Origin: Dinoroseobacter sp965279125 | GTDB taxonomy: Bacteria; Pseudomonadota; Alphaproteobacteria; Rhodobacterales; Rhodobacteraceae | Assembly (NCBI GenBank): GCA_965279125.1 | Contig: CBDIHL010000043.1 | Location: forward strand, 124,001-188,000 | Direction: 5' to 3' | Length of the DNA stretch: 64,000 bases | Shown: positions 20,480 to 29,640 of the stretch, piece after piece | Layout of the letters: every line of letters starts with the position of its first letter | Position numbering within the stretch: the stretch's first letter is position 1 | Notes under the pieces: model-generated | The model's database searches: none | Told to the model about the DNA's origin: nothing | Seen by the model: the letters and a program-made list of their open reading frames with translations, nothing else | Translations under genes and position numbers: made by a program

Positions 20480-21766
20480 ATGACCACCCCCCTTCGCCTC
20501 GGCATTGCAGGGCTTGGCACCGTTGGCGCCGAGGTTGTGCGCATCCTCGCCCGCTCGCCCGAGATGATCGCTGCCCGCGCTGGACGGCCCATCGAGGTTG
20601 TCGCCGTGTCCGCACGCTCTCGCGACAAGGATCGCGGCGTGGATTTGACCCCGTATGAGTGGGAAGACGATCCGGTGGCCTTGGCCAAACGCGAGGATAT
20701 CGACGTCTATGTCGAGGTGATGGGCGGGTCCGACGGTCCGGCGAAAGCCTCGACCGAGGCGGCTTTGGCACGCGGTGCGCATGTGGTGACAGCCAATAAG
20801 GCAATGCTCGCGCATCATGGCCAAGCACTGGCTTTGGCGGCAGAGGCCAACGGATCGGTCCTGCGCTTTGAGGCAGCGGTTGCGGGCGGCATTCCGGTCG
20901 TCAAGGCGCTGACCGAGGGGCTTGCGGGCAACCAGATCACCCGCGTGATGGGCGTGATGAACGGCACCTGCAATTATATCCTGACGCGGATGGAAAATAG
21001 CGGGCTGCCCTATGAGGACATCTTCGCCGAGGCCAACGCACTTGGCTTCCTTGAGGCGGACCCGAACCTCGATGTGGGCGGGATCGATGCGGGGCATAAG
21101 CTGGCATTGCTGGCCTCGATTGCCTTCGGAACCCGTGTGGCGTTTGACCAGATGCAGTTGGAAGGGATCGAGCGGATCAGCATCGAAGACATCCGCCAGG
21201 CCGCCGATATGGGCTACCGGATCAAGCTGCTGGGGGTGGCACAACGCACCGAGCACGGGCTCGAGCAGTCGATGATGCCCTGCCTTGTGCCCGCGTCCTC
21301 GCCGCTTGGGCAGCTTGAGGGCGGCACCAATATGGTCGTGCTGGAAGGCGACGCCGTGGGCCAGATCGTGCTGCGCGGCGCGGGCGCGGGGGCTGGTCCA
21401 ACGGCCAGCGCGGTGCTGTCGGATCTGATCGATGTGGCGCGCAACTTCCGCTTGCCGACGTTTGGTCAAGCCGCCGACACGCTGACGCCCGCGACGGCCA
21501 GCCAGTCCGATGCCGAGGCCCCGTTCTATCTGCGCATGGCCCTGCAAGACAAACCCGGAGCCCTGGCAAAAGTCGCCACCGCACTGGGCGAGGCCGGTGT
21601 GTCGATCAACCGGATGCGCCAATACAGCCACGAGGACAACGCAGCGCCGGTGTTGATGGTGACACATCCCTGCGCGCGGGCAGCCCTCGATGCGGCCTTG
21701 GCGGCTTTGCCGGGAACCGGAGTGGTCGAAGGCGCACCCGTGGCGCTGCGGATCGAGGAAGTTTGA
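20480..21766 (+). CDS. hom: homoserine dehydrogenase
   Basis: Reduces aspartate semialdehyde to homoserine on the way to threonine and methionine; 428 residues, cytoplasmic. The N-terminal NAD(P)-binding fold is L-G-I-A-G-L-G-T-V-G-A-E-V-V-R. The catalytic domain includes V-T-A-N-K-A-M-L-A-H-H-G and G-V-M-N-G-T-C-N-Y-I-L-T-R-M, both family hallmarks. An ACT domain (P-G-A-L-A-K-V-A-T-A-L-G) closes the protein and implies feedback control by an amino acid, usually threonine. The TGA lies inside the left arm of an inverted repeat at 21765-21823. Confidence 0.97.
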   Translation: MTTPLRLGIAGLGTVGAEVVRILARSPEMIAARAGRPIEVVAVSARSRDKDRGVDLTPYEWEDDPVALAKREDIDVYVEVMGGSDGPAKASTEAALARGAHVVTANKAMLAHHGQALALAAEANGSVLRFEAAVAGGIPVVKALTEGLAGNQITRVMGVMNGTCNYILTRMENSGLPYEDIFAEANALGFLEADPNLDVGGIDAGHKLALLASIAFGTRVAFDQMQLEGIERISIEDIRQAADMGYRIKLLGVAQRTEHGLEQSMMPCLVPASSPLGQLEGGTNMVVLEGDAVGQIVLRGAGAGAGPTASAVLSDLIDVARNFRLPTFGQAADTLTPATASQSDAEAPFYLRMALQDKPGALAKVATALGEAGVSINRMRQYSHEDNAAPVLMVTHPCARAALDAALAALPGTGVVEGAPVALRIEEV

Positions 21767-21823
21767 GTATTTAAGGCAAGAAAAAGCAGACCGCCTGTTC
21801 TCTTTTTCTTGCTTAAAATACTC
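21765..21823. terminator. terminator-like inverted repeat overlapping the hom stop
   Basis: Arms 21765-21786 and 21802-21823 match at 20 of 22 positions; the outer ends are GAGTATTT and AAATACTC. The inner parts contain AAGAAAAAG/CTTTTTCTT, so a T run follows the stem in either direction. It belongs to the same family as 11038-11100. Confidence 0.65.
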
Positions 21824-21940
21824 ATTCTGACATCGCCAAACGCGACACGTCGGCTCTGTTAGCGCAACCTTTGACCTCTCAGCCTTGCCCCTATCACACG
21901 CCTGGGGCTAGACGGAGACAACCCGCGCAAAGGAAGCCCC

Positions 21941-22903
21941 ATGTCTAAGCCTGATTTCAACGACCGTATGCTCTCGCTGGGCCTTGCCCGTGTCTCGGAG
22001 GCGGCGGCGATTGCCAGTGCCTCGTGGATTGGCCGGGGCGACGAGAAGGCTGCGGATCAGGCGGCAGTGAATGCGATGCGCGAGCAGCTCAACAAGCTCG
22101 ATATCGCGGGCGTCGTCGTGATCGGCGAGGGCGAGCGCGACGAAGCGCCGATGCTTTACATTGGCGAGGAGGTCGGCAACGGCAACGGGCCTGCCGTGGA
22201 TATCGCGCTCGACCCGCTGGAAGGCACGACCCTGACGGCGATGGATATGCCCAATGCATTGACCGTCATCGCCATGGGTCCGCGCGGATCGATGCTGCAT
22301 GCGCCTGACGTCTATATGGACAAGCTCGCTGTTGGTCCGGGCTTTCGCACCGGCGTGGTCACGATGGATATGAGCCCGTCCGAGCGCGTCAGTGCGCTTG
22401 CGACGGCCAAGGGTTGTTCGACTCAAGACATTACCGTTTGCGTTCTGGACCGCGGCCGTCACCAGGACATGATCGCAGAGATCCGTACCACAGGCGCTGC
22501 GATCCGGCTTATCACCGATGGCGATGTTGCGGGCATCATCCACTGTGCCGAGGCCGAGAAGACCGGGATCGATATGTATATGGGTTCAGGCGGCGCACCG
22601 GAGGGCGTTCTGGCCGCAGCCGCGCTGAAATGCATGGGTGGGCAGATGTATGGCAAGCTGACCTTCCGCAATGACGACGAGCGGGGCCGCGCCACCAAGG
22701 CGGGCATCACCAATTTCAACCGCGTCTATACCAAGGACGATCTGGTGACGGGCGATGTGATCTTTGCCGCCACCGGTGTCACCGACGGCTCGGTCGTGGC
22801 GGGGATCAAGCGCGAAGTCGGGTATCTGACGACCGAGACGATCCTGATGCGCTCAAAAACTGGCTCGGTGCGGCATATGACATATCGCAATCCGACGAGC
22901 TGA
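21941..22903 (+). CDS. glpX: class II fructose-1,6-bisphosphatase GlpX
   Basis: A 320-residue gluconeogenic phosphatase that hydrolyses fructose-1,6-bisphosphate. Metal-binding motifs are intact: G-E-G-E-R-D-E-A-P (62-70), D-I-A-L-D-P-L-E-G-T-T (87-97) and the later G-S-G-G-A-P-E-G-V-L-A-A-A-A-L. In some alphaproteobacteria the same protein also acts on sedoheptulose-1,7-bisphosphate. It lies between hom and recJ, a neighbourhood common in Rhodobacteraceae. Confidence 0.96.
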   Translation: MSKPDFNDRMLSLGLARVSEAAAIASASWIGRGDEKAADQAAVNAMREQLNKLDIAGVVVIGEGERDEAPMLYIGEEVGNGNGPAVDIALDPLEGTTLTAMDMPNALTVIAMGPRGSMLHAPDVYMDKLAVGPGFRTGVVTMDMSPSERVSALATAKGCSTQDITVCVLDRGRHQDMIAEIRTTGAAIRLITDGDVAGIIHCAEAEKTGIDMYMGSGGAPEGVLAAAALKCMGGQMYGKLTFRNDDERGRATKAGITNFNRVYTKDDLVTGDVIFAATGVTDGSVVAGIKREVGYLTTETILMRSKTGSVRHMTYRNPTS

Positions 22904-22970
22904 GGCTTTCCTTGAGGCCGCGCTGCATGTAGGGTTAAGGAATGCTTAATCCCCTATATGTCGTGCTGCC

Positions 22971-24731
22971 ATGCCCAAAGATATGACTGAACACGCTTAT
23001 CTCGGGGTCGAGACCTCGCTGTCTGGCCGCCGCTGGGAAGGCCCTAGCGCGCCTGTGGACCGGGCCGCGCAAGCCTTGGTGCAGGATACGGACTTGCCGC
23101 ACCCTGTCGCACAGGTGCTGGCGCGGTTGGGCGTTGGGGCCGACGCGGCCGAGAGTTACCTCGCGCCGACTTTGCGAGATTTGCTGCCTGATCCGAGACA
23201 CTTGAAGGATATGGAGGCTGCGGCTTCGCGCTTTCTGTCCGCCGTCAAAGCCCACGAGAAGATTGCGATTTTTGCCGATTACGACGTGGATGGCGGCACC
23301 TCGGCGGCGCTTCTGATCGACTGGTTGCGGCAGATGGGGCTGAGCGCGACGCTTTATGTCCCGGACCGCATCGACGAGGGCTATGGCCCGAATGACGAGG
23401 CGATGGCGGCGCTCGCGAAAGCCCATGACCTGATCGTCTGCGTCGATTGCGGCACCCTCAGCCACGGCCCGATTGCCGCGGCAAAGGGCGCGGATGTGAT
23501 CGTTCTGGACCACCACCTCGGCGGTGAGACCCTGCCCACAGCACTTGCGGTCGTGAACCCGAACCGCGCGGATGAGGATGGCATCTTGGGCTATCTGTGC
23601 GCGGCGGGCGTCGTGTTCTTGATGCTCGTCGAGGCGAACCGCCAGTTGCGCGAGGCCGCGACCAAGGGGCCGGATTTGATCGCGATGCTGGACCTCGTAG
23701 CGCTGGCCACGGTCGCCGATGTGGCCCCGCTGATTGGGGCGAACCGGGCTTTGGTGCGCCAAGGTCTTGCGGTGATGGGACGCCGCGCGCGCCCCGGCAT
23801 GGTGGCCTTGTCGGATGTGGCGGGCCTCGATACCGCGCCGACGCCCTATCATCTGGGCTTCGTACTCGGCCCGCGCGTCAATGCGGGCGGGCGGATCGGG
23901 AAGGCGGATCTCGGCGCGCGGTTGCTCGCGTCAGCGGACCCGCAGGAGGCCAGTGCGATGGCCGAACGCCTCGATGTGCTGAACGCCGAGCGACGCGAAG
24001 TCGAGGCGAATGTGCGCCGCGCCGCGTTGGAGCAGGCCGAAGCGCGCGGACTGGACGGACCGCTCGTCTGGGCCGCCGGAGAGGGCTGGCATCCGGGCGT
24101 TGTGGGCATTGTGGCGTCGCGCCTGAAGGAGGCGACGAACCGGCCTGCGATTGTGATCGGGCTGGAGAACGGGGCGGGCAAAGGCTCGGGGCGTTCTGTG
24201 TCGGGCGTGGATCTGGGAGCCTCGATCCAACGCTTGGCCGCCGAGGGGCTGATCGAGAAAGGCGGCGGGCATAAGATGGCCGCAGGGCTGTCGCTGGCCG
24301 AAGATCAGCTTGAAGCGGCAATGGCGCGGCTCGGCGAGCTGCTCGGCAAACAAGGATCGGCGGAGGCAGGACCCCGCGCATTGCGCCTCGACGGTATCCT
24401 GCACCCCCAAGCGCTGACGGCTGAACTGATCGAGCAGATCGAGGCCGCAGGTCCCTTCGGTGCCGGCGCCCCTGCCCCGCGTTTCGTGTTTCCCGATGTG
24501 GCGATTTCCTTTGCCAAGCCCGTGGGCGAGACGCATCTGCGCCTGTCGTTCCATGCGGGCAGCGGCACCAAGATCAACGCCATCGCGTTCGGCGCGTTCG
24601 AGAGCGACATTGGCGAGGCGATCATGGGCCATGCCGGGCAGCGCTTCCATTTGGCCGGTCGGTTGGAGATTAACCACTGGGGCGGGCGCTCAACTCCGCA
24701 GTTGCGGGTCGAGGATGCGGCATTTGCGTGA
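22971..24731 (+). CDS. recJ: single-stranded-DNA exonuclease RecJ
   Basis: 5'-3' exonuclease of recombination and mismatch repair, 586 residues. The DHH phosphoesterase core shows D-Y-D-V-D-G-G-T-S-A (103-112), V-D-C-G (158-161) and D-H-H (180-182). The DHHA1 domain carries the R-S-V-S-G-V-D-L and G-G-G-H-K-M-A-A-G-L motifs, and an OB-like C-terminal region follows. Start uncertain by four codons, since a second ATG lies 12 bases in. Confidence 0.96.
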   Translation: MPKDMTEHAYLGVETSLSGRRWEGPSAPVDRAAQALVQDTDLPHPVAQVLARLGVGADAAESYLAPTLRDLLPDPRHLKDMEAAASRFLSAVKAHEKIAIFADYDVDGGTSAALLIDWLRQMGLSATLYVPDRIDEGYGPNDEAMAALAKAHDLIVCVDCGTLSHGPIAAAKGADVIVLDHHLGGETLPTALAVVNPNRADEDGILGYLCAAGVVFLMLVEANRQLREAATKGPDLIAMLDLVALATVADVAPLIGANRALVRQGLAVMGRRARPGMVALSDVAGLDTAPTPYHLGFVLGPRVNAGGRIGKADLGARLLASADPQEASAMAERLDVLNAERREVEANVRRAALEQAEARGLDGPLVWAAGEGWHPGVVGIVASRLKEATNRPAIVIGLENGAGKGSGRSVSGVDLGASIQRLAAEGLIEKGGGHKMAAGLSLAEDQLEAAMARLGELLGKQGSAEAGPRALRLDGILHPQALTAELIEQIEAAGPFGAGAPAPRFVFPDVAISFAKPVGETHLRLSFHAGSGTKINAIAFGAFESDIGEAIMGHAGQRFHLAGRLEINHWGGRSTPQLRVEDAAFA

Positions 24732-24795
24732 GCAATCCGCAATTTAGCCCTTGCGAGTCGGACCGGCTTTTCCTAAATACGCCCTCACGCTGAGT

Positions 24796-24870
24796 GGTCC
24801 CTTCGTCTATCGGTTAGGACGCCAGGTTTTCAACCTGGAAAGAGGGGTTCGATTCCCCTAGGGACTGCCA
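24796..24870 (+). tRNA. tRNA-Glu (anticodon TTC)
   Basis: A full cloverleaf can be drawn. The acceptor arm is GGTCCCT with AGGGACT, closed by one G-U pair, and CCA is encoded. The anticodon stem CCAGG/CCTGG encloses loop TTTTCAA with anticodon TTC. The T arm GAGGG-GTTCGAT-TCCCC-type sequence is standard. It lies between recJ and a convergent gene. Confidence 0.96.
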
Positions 24871-24886
24871 GCGTTTTCCCTGCCCC

Positions 24887-25549
24887 TCATTTTAGACGTT
24901 CGGCCAGCAAATCGCGGAAGCCCTGTGCTTTGCGGAATGCGTCTTTCACCGCCCCCGTCAGCCCGAATTTGTGCGACCGCCAGCTTGGATCGAGGGGGCC
25001 GTTGATAATCAGGCTCTTGCGTTTGAGGTGTTCGGCATGGGGATGGTCTTTGTCGTAAGGCGCAGGCACCCGTTTCAGCGGTGCCGGACCCCAGTCGGAT
25101 GGGGTGAGGCCCGTGGCTTCGACCACCTCGTCCAGTTGATCCCCCCAATTGTCGATGAAGGCGCGGTATCTGGTCAGCGCCGCGCCCTGTAACCCCATCA
25201 CCCCGGTACCGATGGTGATGCCTGCGGGGTCCGACCCGACGAAGAACGCAGGCGCGAAGGGGGCGTCTGAGTTTTGCGACCACAGGATATGCAGATGCGC
25301 GTTCAGTGGCGTCTTGTCCTTGGAAAAACGCACATCGCGGTAGATGCGGAACAGTTTCGGCGTGTGGCCGATGCCGCTGATCTGGGTGAAATCCTCGGCG
25401 AGGATCTGCGCAAACAGCTCGGCAGGTTTCTTGATGTTGGCGGTGTAGTGGTCCTTGCGCGGATTGAACCAATCCTTGGTATTATTCTGTGTAAGCTCGG
25501 CAAAGAACACGTTGCTGTCGTCAATCATCTGGGTGAAGCCGTCAGTCAT
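24887..25549 (-). CDS. DUF2461 family protein
   Basis: A 220-residue protein of the DUF2461 (TIGR02453) family, recognised by F-F-A-E-L-T-Q-N-N-T-K-D-W-F-N-P-R-K-D-H-Y near the start and R-I-Y-R-D-V-R-F-S-K-D-K-T-P-L-N-A-H-L in the middle. The biochemical function of the family is not established. The ATG at 25549 is preceded by AAGGGGG. The frame stays open far upstream, antisense to the molybdopterin oxidoreductase, but that extension has no coding character. Confidence 0.9.
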   Translation of the reverse strand: MTDGFTQMIDDSNVFFAELTQNNTKDWFNPRKDHYTANIKKPAELFAQILAEDFTQISGIGHTPKLFRIYRDVRFSKDKTPLNAHLHILWSQNSDAPFAPAFFVGSDPAGITIGTGVMGLQGAALTRYRAFIDNWGDQLDEVVEATGLTPSDWGPAPLKRVPAPYDKDHPHAEHLKRKSLIINGPLDPSWRSHKFGLTGAVKDAFRKAQGFRDLLAERLK

Positions 25550-25618
25550 GGTGCCCCCTTGGCTGTTTTGCTTGCCCGACAGCCTAGCACGGGTCAGCAT
25601 GGGGCCAAGGGGAAGCCG

Positions 25619-27658
25619 ATGCCGACGACGATCCAGACCATGTGCCCGATGAACTGCCACCCGACCTTGTGCGGGATGAAGGTGGAGGTTGAGCGCGAGG
25701 CTTTGGTGAACATCGAGGGCGACCCGGACAATCCCGACAGTCAGGGCTATCTGTGTATGCGCGGCAATGCGGCCCACGAGATTGTCGGCAATCCGGCGCG
25801 GTTGCTGCATCCGATGGTGCGTGATGTGGCGGGGGTGGGCGATTGGCGACAGGTTGGCTGGGACGCCGTGCTCGACCAGATTGCCGCCAAGATGGACGCG
25901 GTTGGGCGCGAAGCGGTTGGCCTGTGGCAGAGCCATGGCAACTGGGCCAATGACTACGCCTTCGGGCTGAAACGCGCGCAGATGGAGCGGTTTGGCAACC
26001 TCTATGGCTGCCAGCACTGGAACCCGGCGATGATTTGCTGGGGGCTTGGGGCATTCGGGGCGGGGCTTACCGGCGCGATTGAGGCCTCGACCAAGGAGGA
26101 TTTGGGCGCGCATTCGCAGATGGTGATTTTGTGGGGCGTCAATAGCGTGTCGCAGGCCAATACCGTGCGCCATATCGAGGCCGCCAAAGCGCGTGGCGCG
26201 CGGATTGTGGTGGTGGATGTGCGGCGCACGGAACTCTCGGCGCTGGCGCATGAGGTGATCTTGGTGCGCCCCGGAACGGATGCCGCACTGGCGCTGGCGA
26301 TGATGCAGGTGATCGTGGCGGAGGGGCTCTGGGACAAGGGGTTCGTCGCGGCGCATTCGGTCGGGTTCGCAGATTTGGCGGGCCATGTGACAGGTTTCAC
26401 GCCGGACTGGGCGGAGGGGGTGACGGGGGTTGCGGCCTCGGTGATTTCGGCGCTCGCGCGCGCCTATGCGACCACGCGGCCCGCGACGATCGTGATGGGC
26501 GGCTCCTCCATGCATAAGGGCGATAACGGCTGGGAAGCGGCGCGCGCGATCTCGTGCATGCCTGCGCTTGTCGGCGATTATGGCGTGCCCGGCGGGGGCC
26601 TCGGGCCACGGCACGGGGCGCGCAGTCATGGGGTTGGGTTTGTCGATGTGTCGGCGGCGGATCGGCGGGTGCCGGGTGACTACGTGCCAAACCAGATGGA
26701 AGCGATTGTGGAGGCGTTGGAGACGGGGGGCGTCAAGGTGCTGTTCTGTCTGGGGGCCAATATCCTGTCGTCTTTTCCCGATACCGAGCGGATGCGGGCG
26801 GCTTTGCTGCGCGCTGAGCTGGTTGTAGGCTACGATATTTTCATGAACCAGACGCTGCGCGAGGTGGCGCATATCGCGTTGCCGGGGACCATTTGGCTGG
26901 AGGAGATTGGCGCGAAATCGACCAATACGCATGTTTATCTGTCGGACCGCGCCTTGCCTGCGGCGGGAGAGGCCCGACCGGTTTATACGCTTTATCAAGG
27001 GCTTGCGACGCGGCTGGGGGTTGCGGATGTGTATCCGTGGGCGGATCAGGAGGCGGCTGTGGATGCGGTGCTGGACCATCCGGCAACGGGGCATGCGACG
27101 GTTGAGGGGATGCGCGCGAGCGGGGGGCGGGCGGCGTTGAAGATCAGTCCGGTCAGTTATCCGACGCGGGAATTTGCGACGCCTTCGGGGAAGATCGAGT
27201 TTTATTCCGAGCGTGCGGCGGCGATGGGATTGCCCGCTCTGCCGAGTGCGCCCGAGATGGGGTCGGATGCCTACCCGTTAACCTTAACGCACGGACGGAC
27301 CTTCGCGCATTTTCATGCGTTTTATGATCATGCGCGGGCGCTTCCCAGCTTGGCGGCGCGCGAGACGGAGCCATTGCTCTGGATTGCCCCGTCGGACGCC
27401 GCGGCGCGCGGGATCGAAGACGGGGCGCGGATTGCTATACGCAATGCGCGTGGACGATTTGAGGCGGTCGCGAAGGTGATCAAGCGGATCCCTGAGGGGA
27501 CGGTTTGGATGCGCGATGGCTGGGCTGGGTATAACGCGCTGACGGATGGGGCGGCGGTGTTGCCGGAGGCCGCTTTGACGGAATTCCCGTTCTCAGTCGG
27601 TCAATCGAGGTATGGCGCGCGCGTCGAGGTTGCCGTTTGTGACCAAGGCGTTACTTGA
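25619..27658 (+). CDS. molybdopterin-dependent oxidoreductase
   Basis: A 679-residue enzyme of the DMSO reductase superfamily that would hold a bis-MGD molybdenum cofactor and one [4Fe-4S] cluster. The cluster ligands are C9, C13, C18 and C46 (C-x3-C-x4-C-x27-C), followed by the usual R-G-N-A-A-H-E-I-V. Downstream lie the cofactor-binding segments W-G-V-N-S-V-S-Q-A-N, G-G-S-S-M-H-K-G-D-N and a C-terminal S-G-K-I-E-F-Y-S-E domain. No twin-arginine signal and no small electron-transfer subunits are nearby, so it is probably cytoplasmic and single-subunit. Substrate unknown. AAGGGG lies a few bases before the ATG at 25619. Confidence 0.9.
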   Translation: MPTTIQTMCPMNCHPTLCGMKVEVEREALVNIEGDPDNPDSQGYLCMRGNAAHEIVGNPARLLHPMVRDVAGVGDWRQVGWDAVLDQIAAKMDAVGREAVGLWQSHGNWANDYAFGLKRAQMERFGNLYGCQHWNPAMICWGLGAFGAGLTGAIEASTKEDLGAHSQMVILWGVNSVSQANTVRHIEAAKARGARIVVVDVRRTELSALAHEVILVRPGTDAALALAMMQVIVAEGLWDKGFVAAHSVGFADLAGHVTGFTPDWAEGVTGVAASVISALARAYATTRPATIVMGGSSMHKGDNGWEAARAISCMPALVGDYGVPGGGLGPRHGARSHGVGFVDVSAADRRVPGDYVPNQMEAIVEALETGGVKVLFCLGANILSSFPDTERMRAALLRAELVVGYDIFMNQTLREVAHIALPGTIWLEEIGAKSTNTHVYLSDRALPAAGEARPVYTLYQGLATRLGVADVYPWADQEAAVDAVLDHPATGHATVEGMRASGGRAALKISPVSYPTREFATPSGKIEFYSERAAAMGLPALPSAPEMGSDAYPLTLTHGRTFAHFHAFYDHARALPSLAARETEPLLWIAPSDAAARGIEDGARIAIRNARGRFEAVAKVIKRIPEGTVWMRDGWAGYNALTDGAAVLPEAALTEFPFSVGQSRYGARVEVAVCDQGVT

Positions 27659-27663
27659 TATCC

Positions 27664-28347
27664 ATGGTCTTCATCCTCGCCCCCTCCACCGTGCTGAACA
27701 AGGCCGTGTTCGAGCTGCGCCATATCCCGCGCAAGGTGTTCGAGCGCTCATTCCTATGGCCGCGCGGCACGGTCACGCGCAAGGTGTTCTGGCGGTTCGT
27801 GTTCGAGCATCAATTGGCGCGCTACCTGATCGCACTCTTGCCGTTTCCGGGGCTTTTGCTGGCCTTTCCAGAGGCGGCCTTGGCGATTGGGCAGGCCCCT
27901 TTGGCGATGTTCGCGGCGGTCTATTTTGTCGAAACAAAGGTGCTGGCGATATCCAACAAAGACAAGCGCGAGGCGTTAATTTCCGACGCGGATATGGCGC
28001 GCGGCTTGGACGCTTTGGCCGCGCGCGGGCGCAAAGTGTTAACGCGGCTCGCGGCGGAGCATGGCTTGGAAGACGCCGAATTGCATTTGGTGGTGGAGCA
28101 GTCAGAGCTGGCCCGGATCGCGCCGATCACCGTCGTCTCGGTGCAGATCGAAGGCGACGACGCGCGGTTTCTGGATGTGGAGGCGGGCCAGCAAGCGATG
28201 ATGGCCGAGACGCTGTTTGACGAGGCGTTTTCCGAGCGTGATTTGCAGCTGATCAACCAGCGCGCGCAGGTATTTCTGCGCGAGGTGGTGTTCGAGGCGC
28301 GGAAGGTCTCGGCCCATGCGCGGTTGGCGGCGATGGCGCGGGGGTGA
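27664..28347 (+). CDS. unknown protein with one membrane region
   Basis: A 227-residue protein not matched to a known family. The N-terminal 50 residues are basic and aromatic (R-H-I-P-R-K-V-F-E-R-S-F-L-W-P-R-G). A hydrophobic pair of segments (about 55-95) probably enters the membrane. A helical, charged C-terminal domain of about 120 residues follows. It begins five bases after the molybdopterin enzyme gene, so the two may be cotranscribed. An in-frame TTG at 27655 is an alternative start. Followed by a double palindrome at 28347-28390. Confidence 0.6.
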   Translation: MVFILAPSTVLNKAVFELRHIPRKVFERSFLWPRGTVTRKVFWRFVFEHQLARYLIALLPFPGLLLAFPEAALAIGQAPLAMFAAVYFVETKVLAISNKDKREALISDADMARGLDALAARGRKVLTRLAAEHGLEDAELHLVVEQSELARIAPITVVSVQIEGDDARFLDVEAGQQAMMAETLFDEAFSERDLQLINQRAQVFLREVVFEARKVSAHARLAAMARG

Positions 28348-28390
28348 ACGCTCTTCGAAGAGCGTTTCGGACCTGCTTTCGAAAGCAGGT
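28347..28390. terminator. two adjacent perfect 20-base palindromes
   Basis: 28347-28366 (AACGCTCTTC then GAAGAGCGTT) and 28371-28390 (ACCTGCTTTC then GAAAGCAGGT) are each fully self-complementary and sit between two convergent genes. The layout matches 17827-17868. Bidirectional termination is the simplest role. Confidence 0.65.
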
Positions 28391-28392
28391 TT

Positions 28393-29640
28393 TCACCGAT
28401 CCATCGCGATGACGCGCCCATAGGCAGGCGGGCTGCGCGGCCGCTCCGGGCAGGCCCAGATCACCGACATGCGCGGCTTGGGCGGCAGCTCGGCGTCGAG
28501 GTCGGTCAACATCACGATCATCGCGGGCGACAAGGCCTCAGCAGCCTCTAACACCGGCCCGAAATCGGTCCCGCCATCGCGCGCAAACCGCAACGCGCTC
28601 AGTTGCTCCGCCCCTTGGCGCGGGTCCAAAAGCACCGGATCGCGCGCGATCTCGTCGAACGGGATCAAGTGCACCTCCGCCCCGCTTTTGCGTGCGATGG
28701 CCAGCAGTTCAGACGCAAACCGCCCGAGCAATCCGTCCCCCACAGACGACGACATATCCAGACCAACCGCGAGCCTTGGGCGGTGTTGCTGCGCCTGCGT
28801 TCCCGGCTCGAACCCCGGCGGCCTCCCCCCAGATTGGCGCGCATGGGCATCGCGCGCGAGCCATCCGCGCGCGGGCCGTGTGTGCAAACGGCGCGGATAT
28901 TGGATCAGGGCCTCGGCCAGAAGCGCACGAAACACCCGCTCCCACGGCGTTGTCGCCTCGGGCAAATCCGCCAGCGTGATCCCCAGTGCCCCAATCCCGC
29001 GCCCGGCTTGCCGTCCGGCGGCCATGGCGCGGGCGAGGCGGTCTTGCCATTCGGCGGCACTCGGGCTGTCGCTGTCTTCGCCCTGCCCTTCCGGCTTCAA
29101 ATCGCCCTCGAATCCACGATCCGAGGCATATTGTTTGGCCTTCTCGGTCGGGTGCTCTTCCGGTTTGCGGCCATTACCGGGTTTGGGATCGCTCAGCGCC
29201 AAAAACAACCGCTCCGCATCCCAATCGGCCAGAACCTCCGGCACCGATTGCGTCTGTCCCAGCGCTTCGGACACCACCTCGGTGGCCAACACAGCCGGAC
29301 GCGGCAAGGCGTATCCGGCGGCCTGCAAGGTCTCGTTAATCAAGGCATCGGCGGCCAGCGGGAACAGCGTTTGATCCGCGGTCTCGCCCAACCGATCCGT
29401 CATCGCCTGCGCGCGCGCGGAATGGCGGAACGCGACGTGCAGGACATGGTGCGCGGCGAGGCCCACCTGTTCGGCTTGGCTGAGCGCCTCGAACCTTGGC
29501 CCGTACCAGATCACCTCGCCGCGCGTCTCGGCCAGCCCCTCGTCCATGTCGCGGTGCTGGCACCACAGCGCCAAAACCGCCAGCGCCGGATCTTCCTCGG
29601 CCAACTGGCGCAGCGCGCGGGTGGCGCGGGTTGAGTGCAT
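28393..29640 (-). CDS. VWA-like metallopeptidase-type protein (DUF2201 family)
   Basis: A 415-residue cytoplasmic protein. The N-terminal half resembles the putative metallopeptidase domain found before VWA-like domains (V-G-L-A-A-H-H-V-L-H-V-A-F-R-H). A charged linker follows, then a C-terminal VWA-like domain with D-M-S-S-S-V-G-D-G as the metal-site motif and D-G-G-T-D-F and L-T-D-L-D-A as later ligands. It starts directly after the stop of the MoxR-like ATPase gene (TAG then ATG, no gap). MoxR and VWA proteins work in pairs as chaperones for insertion of metal cofactors or protein complexes; the client here is not known. Confidence 0.85.
   Translation of the reverse strand: MHSTRATRALRQLAEEDPALAVLALWCQHRDMDEGLAETRGEVIWYGPRFEALSQAEQVGLAAHHVLHVAFRHSARAQAMTDRLGETADQTLFPLAADALINETLQAAGYALPRPAVLATEVVSEALGQTQSVPEVLADWDAERLFLALSDPKPGNGRKPEEHPTEKAKQYASDRGFEGDLKPEGQGEDSDSPSAAEWQDRLARAMAAGRQAGRGIGALGITLADLPEATTPWERVFRALLAEALIQYPRRLHTRPARGWLARDAHARQSGGRPPGFEPGTQAQQHRPRLAVGLDMSSSVGDGLLGRFASELLAIARKSGAEVHLIPFDEIARDPVLLDPRQGAEQLSALRFARDGGTDFGPVLEAAEALSPAMIVMLTDLDAELPPKPRMSVIWACPERPRSPPAYGRVIAMDR

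Noticed and set aside
24887..27094. Extension of the DUF2461 frame to 735 codons
   Set aside because: The added part is antisense to the molybdopterin oxidoreductase and has no coding character; a good ribosome site and ATG at 25549 mark the real start.
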